From assembly GCA_017412715.1 (NCBI GenBank), contig JAFPWU010000024.1:40700-104699 (forward strand): DNA of 64,000 nt, given 5' to 3'. Within the stretch, counting starts at the first letter, position 1. Each line of letters begins with the position of its first letter. The translations under genes and the position numbers were made by a program. Under the pieces are notes generated by a model, which made no database searches, was not told the DNA's origin, and worked only from the letters and a program-made list of their open reading frames with translations. Positions 1-7,837 of this stretch are shown in pieces. The stretch comes from Clostridia bacterium (lineage in GTDB: Bacteria > Bacillota > Clostridia > Christensenellales > Aristaeellaceae).

Positions 1-630
1 ACCCTGGAGATCCTGGTGGCGGGGGTTACGGATATTACCATCGGGCAGGGGGTTTATCTGAGCCGGACCGCCTGGGAGCGGCTGAGGAAGGGAGACTTCG
101 TGCCCACGGCGCTGCTGCTGAAAAATCCCAGCGGAAATGCGGTGAACCGGGCGGAGGACATGGACGAGACGGAATCGCTGAAATATCCGTCAGAGCAGCG
201 GACCCAGACCATGCGTGTCCTGGAATCCGCTACATCGGCCTTCTCCATCCTGAGCGGGGTGGCCCTGGGGCTGGCCTTCGTGATCTGCTACAATATGGGA
301 CAGCTGAACTTTACGGAGCGGGTGAGGGAATACGCCACCCTGAAGGTGCTGGGTTACCATCAGCGGGAAATCCGGGGACTCATGTTCCGGGAAAACAACC
401 TGACCGCGCTGATCGGCGTGGGAGCCGGGATTCCGCCGGGAATCATCCTGGTGCGCCTGATTCTGAAAATGTGCGAATTTGACCAGATGGTGTTTGTGCC
501 CCATGTATCCCTGAGGACGGTGCTGCTGTGCAGCCTGGCTACCTTTGCCTTTACCTGCCTGATCCAGCTGATGATTACCAGAAAGGTGCGAAAGGTGAAT
601 ATGGTGGAGGCCCTGAAGAGCGTAGAATAG
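1..630 (+). CDS. FtsX-like ABC permease, C-terminal part (5' truncated by the window)
   Basis: The reading frame is open from base 1, so the start lies outside the window; about 209 residues remain. Three hydrophobic segments are visible, beginning with SAFSILSGVALGLAFVIC, then one around LIGVGAGIPPGIILV, and a last one near the C-terminus. The protein ends with VNMVEALKSVE, a typical ending of FtsX/MacB-type permeases (consensus ..P..aLr..E). The motif REYATLKVLG just after the first of these segments is also characteristic of this family. Known role of the family: membrane subunit of ABC machines that move lipids or peptides or drive cell-wall enzymes. The HlyD-like adaptor 140 bases downstream suggests a MacAB-like export system (inference). 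Family assignment is firm; substrate is unknown. Confidence 0.85.
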   Translation, partial: TLEILVAGVTDITIGQGVYLSRTAWERLRKGDFVPTALLLKNPSGNAVNRAEDMDETESLKYPSEQRTQTMRVLESATSAFSILSGVALGLAFVICYNMGQLNFTERVREYATLKVLGYHQREIRGLMFRENNLTALIGVGAGIPPGIILVRLILKMCEFDQMVFVPHVSLRTVLLCSLATFAFTCLIQLMITRKVRKVNMVEALKSVE

Positions 631-769
631 GCGGGATGCTGCCCGGATCCGGGGAAGCCGCCCGCTTTCATGAAAACCGCGGCCGCATTTTCCCACCCTG
701 GAAGCTTCCGAAAGAATGGAAAGGGAAGAGGAAGGCGGGAACGGCCTTTTGCCGGAAGGAGGCGTTTCG

Positions 770-1849
770 ATGAATAGAATGAAAAAGCAAACTGCGTTGC
801 TGATTCTGCTGGCCCTGACCGTGGGAATGCTGACCGGGGCTTCGGCGGCGAAGCTGGATCGGTTCGAGTACGTGATCGCCAGCGGAACCGTGGCGGCGGC
901 CGCCTTCGAGAATGTGACGGCGCCTTTTTCCGGCACGCTGCTGCCCTTTGACTGGGAGGCGGGGGACCGGGTCAGCGAGGGGGAGACCCTGTTCAGGACC
1001 CGCACCCTGACGCTTCGCGCGCCTGCAGCCGGAACGGTGACTGCCGTATTCGCCGGGGAAGGGGAAAACGCGGAAGGAGCCATGAGCCGCTTCGGAGCCC
1101 TGGCAGCCATTGAGCATGAATACGGCTACCTGATCAACGCCAGCGCGGGCAGCGCCTACAACAAGAGCAAAAACCGGGAGCTGCACATCGGGGAGACGCT
1201 GTACTTCCGATCCACGGCTGAGGGACGGGAAGAGGGGAGCGGGACCGTGATCTCCGTGACGGGGGAAAACTACACGGTGGAGATCCGGGAGGGGAGCTTC
1301 AATACCCGGGAGACGCTGAGCCTGTACCGGACGGATGACTATGCCGCCGCCGACAAGGTGGGCAGCGGGACGGTGATCCGGCGGGATCCGCTGACGGTGA
1401 CCGGAGGCGGCAGAATCCTGAAGGTTTACGTAAAGCCCGGGGACACGGTGGCCGCGGACGAACCCATGTTCGAAATGATGAGCGCGGACGCGGAGCCGGA
1501 GTCCGGGGACGGGATCGCGAGCCCCTGCGACGGGGTGCTGACGGCGGTTGCGGTTCAGCCGGGACAGCAGGTATGGAAGGGAGCGCTGCTGTGCAGGGTT
1601 TCCCGGACGGATCGGCTGGAAGTGGTGGCCGAGCTGGACGAGATGGATCTGGGAAAGATCCAGATCGGGTCCGTCTGCCCCGTCGTGCTGGATATGGATG
1701 AGGATACGGTGATGCAGGGCCGGGTAACGGAGATCAGCGCCCTGGGCTTTGCCCGGCAGAATGCCGCCTGGTTCCGGGTGCATCTGGCCCTGGAAGGGGC
1801 GGCGGACCTGCCGCTGGGAGCCAGCGCTTCAGTATATCTGCCGAAATAA
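770..1849 (+). CDS. HlyD/MacA-like extracytoplasmic adaptor subunit
   Basis: A 359-residue protein with an N-terminal signal or anchor (MNRMKKQTALLILLALTVGM) followed by two biotinyl-lipoyl-like stretches: one near residues 30-105 (GTVAAAAFENVTAPFSGTLL, then APAAGTVTAVFAGEG) and one near 205-270 (GGRILKVYVKPGDTVAADEP, then SPCDGVLTAVAVQPGQQVWK). A C-terminal beta-barrel region follows. This resembles membrane-fusion proteins, although the long coiled coil of classical HlyD/MacA is missing and the middle is short, as in Gram-positive adaptors. I chose ATG 770 because a GGAAGGAGG site lies about 8 bases upstream; an in-frame ATG at 716 has no ribosome site and would bury the signal peptide. It follows the FtsX-like permease in the same direction, consistent with one export complex. 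Confidence 0.75.
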   Translation: MNRMKKQTALLILLALTVGMLTGASAAKLDRFEYVIASGTVAAAAFENVTAPFSGTLLPFDWEAGDRVSEGETLFRTRTLTLRAPAAGTVTAVFAGEGENAEGAMSRFGALAAIEHEYGYLINASAGSAYNKSKNRELHIGETLYFRSTAEGREEGSGTVISVTGENYTVEIREGSFNTRETLSLYRTDDYAAADKVGSGTVIRRDPLTVTGGGRILKVYVKPGDTVAADEPMFEMMSADAEPESGDGIASPCDGVLTAVAVQPGQQVWKGALLCRVSRTDRLEVVAELDEMDLGKIQIGSVCPVVLDMDEDTVMQGRVTEISALGFARQNAAWFRVHLALEGAADLPLGASASVYLPK

Positions 1850-1884
1850 GGCTTCCCGAAAAACGGTCAGGAGAAGGAGAATTT

Positions 1885-2745
1885 ATGGCCAAGCTGTTCG
1901 TAGTGGCTACCCCTATCGGGAACCTGGGGGATTTTTCACCCAGGGGAGTTGAGACGCTGCGGGAGGCGGATCTGATCGCGGCGGAGGATACACGGGTGAC
2001 GGCGAAGCTCTGTCAGGTGCACGGAATCCACACGCCGCTGACCAGCTGCCACCAGCATAACGAGGGAACGAAGGGGACGTATCTGGCGGAGAAGATGCTG
2101 ACGGAGAACCTGACGGTGGCCCTGACGACGGACGCGGGAACCCCCTGCGTGTCGGATCCGGGTTACGCGCTGGTGAAGGCCTGCGCGGACCGGGGAATCG
2201 AGGTGCAGCCGGTGCCAGGATGCTGCGCGGGAATTGCAGCGCTGAGCATTTCCGGCTTTGACAGCCGGGAGTTTTCCTTCTACGGTTTCCCTCCCAGGGA
2301 GAAGAAGGACCTGCGGGAGAAACAGCGGGAGATCGCGGACAAAAGCCGGGTGGCCATTCTGCATGAATCGCCTTTCCGGGTGATCGAGTTGGTGGAGACC
2401 ATCGGGGAGGAGCTGCCGGAGGCGAGGCTGAGCGTCAGCTGCGACCTGACCAAGATGCACGAAAAGACCCTGCGGGGAAGCCCGGAAGAGGTTCTGGCGG
2501 AGCTGAAGGGCAACCCCAGGACGGAGAAGGGGGAGTACTGCCTGGTGCTGGACCTGCGGGATGTTCCGGAGAAGAAAACCGGGGAGGAGCCTGCGGGGGT
2601 AGCATCCATCGAGGCGAAGCTGGTGGAGGAAATGATCCGGGAGGGGATGACCCTGCGGGATGCGCAGAATGAGCTGATTCTGGCGGGGGAGAAGAAAAAC
2701 GCGGTGAAGCAGGCTGCGCTGAATCTCAAGAAACTGTTCGCCTGA
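1885..2745 (+). CDS. rsmI: 16S rRNA (cytidine1402-2'-O)-methyltransferase
   Basis: RsmI methylates the ribose of C1402 in the decoding centre of 16S rRNA using S-adenosylmethionine; it acts in the cytoplasm. The 286 residues match the usual family length. Visible tetrapyrrole-methylase-fold motifs are VATPIGNLGD near residue 7, AEDTRVT near 32, TTDAGTPCVSDPG near 84 (the SAM-contacting loop) and GFPPREKK near 135. A C-terminal extension ends with an alanine-rich helix (KKNAVKQAALNLKKL), as in RsmI. ATG 1885 has a GGAGAAGGAGA site directly upstream. It follows the adaptor gene by only 35 bases and may share its transcript, although no functional link is evident. Confidence 0.95.
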   Translation: MAKLFVVATPIGNLGDFSPRGVETLREADLIAAEDTRVTAKLCQVHGIHTPLTSCHQHNEGTKGTYLAEKMLTENLTVALTTDAGTPCVSDPGYALVKACADRGIEVQPVPGCCAGIAALSISGFDSREFSFYGFPPREKKDLREKQREIADKSRVAILHESPFRVIELVETIGEELPEARLSVSCDLTKMHEKTLRGSPEEVLAELKGNPRTEKGEYCLVLDLRDVPEKKTGEEPAGVASIEAKLVEEMIREGMTLRDAQNELILAGEKKNAVKQAALNLKKLFA

Positions 2746-2852
2746 TACAGTGTCCGTCATCAAAACGGAGGCTGTGAAACACTGCGGCTTACGGAGCTTC
2801 CCCGAAACAAGCATGGATAAAAACAGAACAGGCAGATGAATCATGAACGGGT

Positions 2853-2882
2853 TTTACAGAATTATTGGAACTGTGATATAAT
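2853..2882 (+). promoter_or_regulatory. Sigma-A-type promoter for the Gld-like ABC operon
   Basis: TTTACA at 2853-2858, an 18-base spacer, and a perfect TATAAT at 2877-2882. It lies 88 bases before the start codon at 2970 in an otherwise featureless gap after rsmI. Confidence 0.65.
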
Positions 2883-2969
2883 CCTCAGCACTGTGACGGA
2901 GAAAATACCTGCAATACCATAATGTCCCTGCCGATCCGCCGGCGGCATGGCCTGAAGGGAGAGTGCCTC

Positions 2970-3917
2970 ATGATTGAAATTCAGCACGTAACAAAGCGAT
3001 ACGGGGATAAGCTGGCTGTGAACGATGCCACGTTCACGATCCGCAAAGGAGAAATAATGGGATTTCTGGGCCGGAACGGCGCTGGAAAAACGACCACCAT
3101 GAATATCATAACAGGCTATATCTCCGCCAGCAGGGGGACGGTGCTGCTGGACGGATATGATATTCTAGATAATCCCCGGGAGGCCAAGCGCAGGATTGGG
3201 TATTTACCGGAAATTCCTCCGCTTTACCCGGATATGACAGTAAATGAATATCTGCGATTTGTGTGTGCAATAAAAGATGTGAAACGCTCCAGGATTGCTG
3301 CTCATCTGAACGAAATAACGGAGCTGACAGGGCTTGGCGAAGTGCGCAGGCGGCTGATCCGCAATCTTTCTAAAGGTTACCGGCAGCGGGTGGGTATGGC
3401 TCAGGCGCTGGTGGGCAATCCGGAGGTGGTGATTCTCGACGAACCTACCGTCGGACTGGATCCTGGACAGATTCTGGAGGTGCGGCGGATGATCCGCCAG
3501 CTGGGGGAGGATCATACGGTAGTGCTTTCCAGCCATATTCTGCCGGAGGTGGCGGACGTCTGTGACCGTCTGGTGATCATTCATCAGGGAAGGATCGTGG
3601 CGGAGGACAGCCTGGAGCATCTGACCCGGGCCGGGGAGAACGGACGGAAGCTGCGGCTTCGGATTGCCGGGCCGGAAGCGGAGGTGCTGCAGACGCTGCG
3701 GGAAACGAACGGAGTTCAACAGGCCGACAGCCTTGGAAGCCGGGAAAAGGACAGCGTTGATTATCTGCTGCAGGGAGAAAACGGAAAGGATATTCGCGCT
3801 GCGGTATTTCATCGGATGGCTGAAAGGGGATATCCGATTCTGATTCAGCGGCCGGTGGATCCGGACCTGGAGGATATATTCCTTCAGCTGACCGGAGACA
3901 GCGGGGAGGAGGCTTAA
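2970..3917 (+). CDS. ABC transporter ATP-binding protein, GldA/CcmA type
   Basis: A 315-residue cytoplasmic ATPase with all diagnostic motifs: Walker A GRNGAGKTT at residues 34-42, signature LSKGYRQ from residue 133, Walker B VVILDEPTVGLDP with D157/E158, and the H-loop SSHIL. The C-terminal third (about 220-315) is the extension typical of ABC-2/Gld exporters. ATG 2970 has a GGGAGAG site; the in-frame ATG at 2922 has none and adds 16 non-conserved residues. The permease gene follows after one base and GldG-like and DUF4340 genes come next, so this is the motor of that exporter. In Bacteroidetes GldA works with GldF/GldG; in Firmicutes the substrate is not known. Confidence 0.93.
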   Translation: MIEIQHVTKRYGDKLAVNDATFTIRKGEIMGFLGRNGAGKTTTMNIITGYISASRGTVLLDGYDILDNPREAKRRIGYLPEIPPLYPDMTVNEYLRFVCAIKDVKRSRIAAHLNEITELTGLGEVRRRLIRNLSKGYRQRVGMAQALVGNPEVVILDEPTVGLDPGQILEVRRMIRQLGEDHTVVLSSHILPEVADVCDRLVIIHQGRIVAEDSLEHLTRAGENGRKLRLRIAGPEAEVLQTLRETNGVQQADSLGSREKDSVDYLLQGENGKDIRAAVFHRMAERGYPILIQRPVDPDLEDIFLQLTGDSGEEA

Positions 3918-3918
3918 G

Positions 3919-4653
3919 ATGCTTGCGATCTGGAAAAAGGAGCTTCAGAACTATTATCTGACCCCGATCGGATATGTGTTCATGGGGATCTTCCTGCTGG
4001 TTGGCGGCGTCATGTTCTATCTGGGAAACATCATGGGAATGACGCCTTCCGTGGCGACGCTGCTGGGCAATCTGAATTATATTTTTATGCTGACGGTGCC
4101 TATCCTGACCATGAGGCTGCTGAGCGAGGAGAAGCGGACCAAAACTGATCAGCTGCTGATCACCTCTCCCCGCCGGATCTGGGATATCGTGGGCGGCAAA
4201 TTTCTGGCAGCGGCTATGGTGGTACTGCTGACGACCTGCTGCACGCTGCTCTATGTGGCACTGCTGAGCCGGTATACGAACCGCCTGTATCCTGCGGCCA
4301 TTGCCTGCAATTATCTGGGATTTCTGCTGCTGAGCCTGAGCTATGTGGCCATTGGCCTGCTGATGAGCGCCCTGACGGAGAGCCAGGTGTCCGCGGCGGT
4401 TTTGACGCTGGGGGTGAACCTCCTGCTGCAGATTCTGGAAAGCGTCTTTTCCTCTTCTTCCTTTGCGCTGCCTGCCGCACTTTCCTTCCTGCGTCCCGTG
4501 CTTTCCTGGTTCAGCCTGTATTCCAGATATAACCAGTTCGCGGCGGGCCGGCTGAGCTTTGCCAACATTCTTTATTATCTGTCATTCATCGGATTGATGC
4601 TGTTTCTCTCCGTACGTGTGATTGACAGAAGACGGTGGAGCGAGGGGGGCTGA
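3919..4653 (+). CDS. ABC-2 type permease, GldF-like
   Basis: A 244-residue integral membrane protein with about six hydrophobic segments, including IGYVFMGIFLLVGGVMFYLG near the N-terminus and ILYYLSFIGLMLFLSVRVI near the end. The signature MRLLSEEKRTKTDQLLITSP, in the first cytoplasmic loop, is characteristic of the GldF/ABC-2 family. It begins one base after the ATPase stop and its end is immediately followed by the GldG-like gene, so the three are translationally coupled. Role from family knowledge: membrane channel of an exporter powered by the upstream ATPase. No substrate can be inferred. Confidence 0.9.
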   Translation: MLAIWKKELQNYYLTPIGYVFMGIFLLVGGVMFYLGNIMGMTPSVATLLGNLNYIFMLTVPILTMRLLSEEKRTKTDQLLITSPRRIWDIVGGKFLAAAMVVLLTTCCTLLYVALLSRYTNRLYPAAIACNYLGFLLLSLSYVAIGLLMSALTESQVSAAVLTLGVNLLLQILESVFSSSSFALPAALSFLRPVLSWFSLYSRYNQFAAGRLSFANILYYLSFIGLMLFLSVRVIDRRRWSEGG

Positions 4654-4655
4654 AG

Positions 4656-6122
4656 ATGAAGAAAGAAGGAAAGGGCAGGTGGCTGTCCCGCCTGAATCAT
4701 CGCAAATACCGCTATGGCTGGTTTGCTGTTTTTCTGACAGCTGCGGTATTTGCAGCGGTCATACTGCTGAACGTGGCGGCCGGACGGCTGGAGCAGACCC
4801 GCGCCTGGGCGAAGGATCTGAACGGACTGAACGCAACGGAATTTGACGCTGCGACCCTGGATGTGCTGAAACTGGTGGATGAGGATGTGTATATCTACAC
4901 GGTTTATCAGCCGGGCACGGAGAATGCGCTGCGGGTGCAGGTGGACAGCATTCTGGAAAAATATCATGCGCTGAACGCCCATGTGCATACAGGAAATATT
5001 GATCCCGTGACCGAGCCCGGCCGTATTACGCAGCTGGCGGGAGATTCGGTGAAGGATGAGGGCGCGGTGATTATTACCAACCAGGACGAGAGCCGCGTGA
5101 AGGTCTATAACCGTGATGATTATTTCGGAGTGTCGACATACGGAAACTATCATTTCACCTATCTGTATCTGGAAAGGTATGTGACGAGCTCTCTTGTCTA
5201 TGTTACAAGCAGTGAAACGCCCCATGTATGGTTCCTGACTGGGCACGGAGAAATCAGCGCATCCTCCTGCACGATGCTCAGTCAGGCGCTGGCCAACCGG
5301 AACTACGAGGTGGACTCCCTGAATCTGTCGGGAGAGGCGGAGAAGCTGCTGCAAAACGATGCGCTGGTGATTGCAGATCCTGCCAGGGATCTGAGCGATG
5401 AGGAAACGGCTCTGCTGCGGAACTGGCTGGCGGCCGGCGGCCGGCTGATGGTCTGCATCAGCTACCAGACGGATACAGCCGCCCTTCCGAATCTGAACAG
5501 GATCCTGGAGTATTATCAGCTGGCCTACGGGGACGGGGTCATCTATGAGAATGAAAATGAAACAGCTCGATACTGGAACGGGAACACGCTGAATCTGGTT
5601 CCGGAACTGGTCGCGGGGCATGAGATCACGGACAGGCTGATTGAAATCGGATCCGAGAATCTGATTATTCCGCAGGGGCGGCCGATTCAGCCGATTCTGC
5701 TGCCGGAATCCGGCGCGGTATATTCCAGACTGCTGACGACCTCCGACCGTGCCTGGGCGGCGGAAGGGAATGAAAAGGGAAATCCGGGAACCCAGATTCT
5801 GGCCATGGCCATGCTGCGTGCAGACCAGAATCTGGAAAAGGAAAAGGATATCCGGATTGTGCTGATGGACTCTGCCTATCTGCTGGCGGATTCCAGTTTG
5901 CTGTACTACTGCTACAACATGAATTTTACTGTGACCGCGCTGGACTGGCTGATCAACAGCGATACCACCGTAGATGTTTCCAGCAAAGTAATGACCAATT
6001 CAACCCTGTCCATTCCGGACAGCGAAACAGCGAATCGGCTGGGGATGATCTCCATCGGCGTGATGCCGCTGCTGGTGGCGGCAGCGGGGATTATCGTATG
6101 GCGCAGAAGGAGGCGGCTGTAG
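4656..6122 (+). CDS. GldG-like ABC-transport auxiliary protein
   Basis: A 488-residue protein with an N-terminal membrane anchor (FAVFLTAAVFAAVILLNVAAG, about residues 21-42), a large extracytoplasmic domain and a C-terminal anchor (LGMISIGVMPLLVAAAGIIV) followed by RRRRRL. This two-anchor layout with motifs such as VWFLTGHGE and NDALVIADPARDLSDEE matches the GldG / ABC_transp_aux family. ATG 4656 follows a GAGGGGGG site at 4642-4649; a GTG at 4635 in the same frame lacks one. It starts two bases after the permease stop. The family has no proven enzymatic activity; it is thought to act as an extracytoplasmic accessory of the exporter. Confidence 0.85.
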   Translation: MKKEGKGRWLSRLNHRKYRYGWFAVFLTAAVFAAVILLNVAAGRLEQTRAWAKDLNGLNATEFDAATLDVLKLVDEDVYIYTVYQPGTENALRVQVDSILEKYHALNAHVHTGNIDPVTEPGRITQLAGDSVKDEGAVIITNQDESRVKVYNRDDYFGVSTYGNYHFTYLYLERYVTSSLVYVTSSETPHVWFLTGHGEISASSCTMLSQALANRNYEVDSLNLSGEAEKLLQNDALVIADPARDLSDEETALLRNWLAAGGRLMVCISYQTDTAALPNLNRILEYYQLAYGDGVIYENENETARYWNGNTLNLVPELVAGHEITDRLIEIGSENLIIPQGRPIQPILLPESGAVYSRLLTTSDRAWAAEGNEKGNPGTQILAMAMLRADQNLEKEKDIRIVLMDSAYLLADSSLLYYCYNMNFTVTALDWLINSDTTVDVSSKVMTNSTLSIPDSETANRLGMISIGVMPLLVAAAGIIVWRRRRRL

Positions 6123-6126
6123 CACC

Positions 6127-7632
6127 ATGCAGAACGGAAAAAGACTGGCTTCTTCGGAAGAGCTGAAGGGAAAGAAGAACGGCAGCTCCGGGAAAAAAGG
6201 GAAAAACTCCTTTCTGCTTCGGAGCCTGCCTGTGCTGCTGGGGCTTGCCCTGGCCGCGGGAATCTATTTCTTCAGCGGACAGGTTAATCCGCCTGCGGAG
6301 GATGCTGCTGCGCCGACAGCTGCGCCGGATGAAAGGGTGCGGCTGATCGATCGGCCGATGGAAGAGGTTTCGGAGGTGTCCGTTGAACGCGAGAGCACCG
6401 TGTATACCGTCGTACGGGCCGAAAGCGGCGGAGAAGGAGCGGGCGCCCGTCACATGCTGAAGGAAAGGCCGGATTTTGATCTGGATCAAGGCAAAGCGGA
6501 ATCAATGCTTTCCTGTGCGGCCCATCTGACCGCAACCCGGCTGGTAACGGATGCTGCGGAGGACCTTTCGTCCTACGGACTCGAAACGCCGCTGGCGCGG
6601 GTGACCATGCGCTATACCGACGGGACGGAGACCAAATGGCGGATCGGCGATCGGGCTCCTACTTCAACAGCCTCCTATTTCATGCGGGAGGGGGAACGGG
6701 CGGTATATCTGCTATATGCCTCTGCAGCGGAAAGCCTGAGCCGGGAGCGGAATGACATGCATACCCTGTCCATGCCGGGCGAGCTGAAGTCCGATCGGAT
6801 TCGGAATGTGGTGATCCAAGCGTCGGGCCGGGACACCCTGGAGATCGGTTATTCCGAGGAGGGGGCCGCAGATCGGGAATACAGTATTTCCGCGCTGCGG
6901 CTGCGACAGCCTTTCTATTATACGGCGAACACGGAGCGGGGAATGCAGCTGTTTGAAAGCGTCTCCGCCCTGGGAATCACCTCGTTTGCCGGAATGCCGG
7001 ATGAGCTGTCGAATACCGGACTGGAGGATGGAAACAGCCGGTACCGGCTGACCGTGACTCAGACCAAAACGGCGGAGAACCTGACAGATACGGAAACCTT
7101 TGTCTTCCGCGTCGGGAACCGCACGGAGGACGGAAAGCAGGTCTTTATTGCGGTGGACAGCACCCCCGCCGTTTACCTGACAGATGCGGGAACGGTCAGC
7201 TTCTTGGAGGACGCTACGCCGGCTTACCTGGTGGATCAGTTTTCTAACCTGATTTACATTAACGCGGTGCGAAGCATAGAACTGCGGGCGGGCGCTGAAA
7301 GCTGGGTGCTGGAGATTGATCACGGTTCGGACGGAAAGACCGCAGATGCTTTCCGCGTCAACGGAAAAACGGTGGAGGATGCTTCGGCTTTCCGCAAACT
7401 GTACCAGCAGATCATCGGGCTTACCAGCTCCCGGCTGAGCGAAGATTATGATCTGGAAGGGGAGGTTCTGCTTTCCGTTCGCTATACGCTGGAATCCGGA
7501 CCGGACGGACTTCTGGTGGAATATCTTGATTATGATGCCGACTACTGCGCGGTGCGCCGGGATGGGCTGACGCTTTTCCTGATGAAAAAGGAACAGCTGG
7601 AATCCTTGATGGACGCGCTGCATACCTTTTAA
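6127..7632 (+). CDS. DUF4340 domain-containing membrane-anchored protein
   Basis: A 501-residue protein with a basic cytoplasmic N-terminus (residues 1-30, Lys-rich), one membrane segment (LPVLLGLALAAGIYFFSGQV) and a long extracytoplasmic beta-rich region with repeated DUF4340-like units (for example the stretch containing LSSYGLETPLARVTMRYTDG). DUF4340 proteins regularly occur beside GldG-like genes, and the gene starts four bases after the GldG-like stop. It is probably the fourth part of the same surface complex (inference). The function of DUF4340 is unknown. A weak intrinsic terminator follows. Confidence 0.85.
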   Translation: MQNGKRLASSEELKGKKNGSSGKKGKNSFLLRSLPVLLGLALAAGIYFFSGQVNPPAEDAAAPTAAPDERVRLIDRPMEEVSEVSVERESTVYTVVRAESGGEGAGARHMLKERPDFDLDQGKAESMLSCAAHLTATRLVTDAAEDLSSYGLETPLARVTMRYTDGTETKWRIGDRAPTSTASYFMREGERAVYLLYASAAESLSRERNDMHTLSMPGELKSDRIRNVVIQASGRDTLEIGYSEEGAADREYSISALRLRQPFYYTANTERGMQLFESVSALGITSFAGMPDELSNTGLEDGNSRYRLTVTQTKTAENLTDTETFVFRVGNRTEDGKQVFIAVDSTPAVYLTDAGTVSFLEDATPAYLVDQFSNLIYINAVRSIELRAGAESWVLEIDHGSDGKTADAFRVNGKTVEDASAFRKLYQQIIGLTSSRLSEDYDLEGEVLLSVRYTLESGPDGLLVEYLDYDADYCAVRRDGLTLFLMKKEQLESLMDALHTF

Positions 7633-7643
7633 TCGGAAAAACT

Positions 7644-7680
7644 GAAGGCGGAGGGGAAACCTTCCGCTTTTGTATTTTTT
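7644..7680 (+). terminator. Probable intrinsic terminator after the Gld-like operon
   Basis: GCGGAGG pairs with CCTTCCGC through one bulged T, with a short purine loop, and is followed by a T-rich tail (TTTTGTATTTTTT). Modest stem, good tail. Confidence 0.55.
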
Positions 7681-7695
7681 GGCGCATTTTTGACC

Positions 7696-7725
7696 TTGAC
7701 AATAATGCGGAAAGGGAGGTATAAT
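7696..7725 (+). promoter_or_regulatory. Strong sigma-A-type promoter for the sugar ABC operon
   Basis: Consensus TTGACA at 7696-7701, 18-base spacer, consensus TATAAT at 7720-7725. The transcript would carry a leader of about 105 bases before ATG 7838. One of the best promoters in the window, consistent with high expression of a substrate-binding protein. Confidence 0.85.
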
Positions 7726-7837
7726 TAACTCGAATATTTGAGAGCTCAACATTTTTGGGGTAATAACAGACAAACCGCCTGTCTGTGTTATGTTCGTTTT
7801 ATCCGGCGGAAAAAGAAAAAGGGAGGGTATCTGTTCC

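Noticed and set aside
770..1849. The possibility that this protein belongs with rsmI as an operon with shared function.
   Set aside because: Spacing is short, but lipoyl-like repeats and the upstream FtsX-like permease explain it better as an export adaptor; nothing links it to rRNA methylation.
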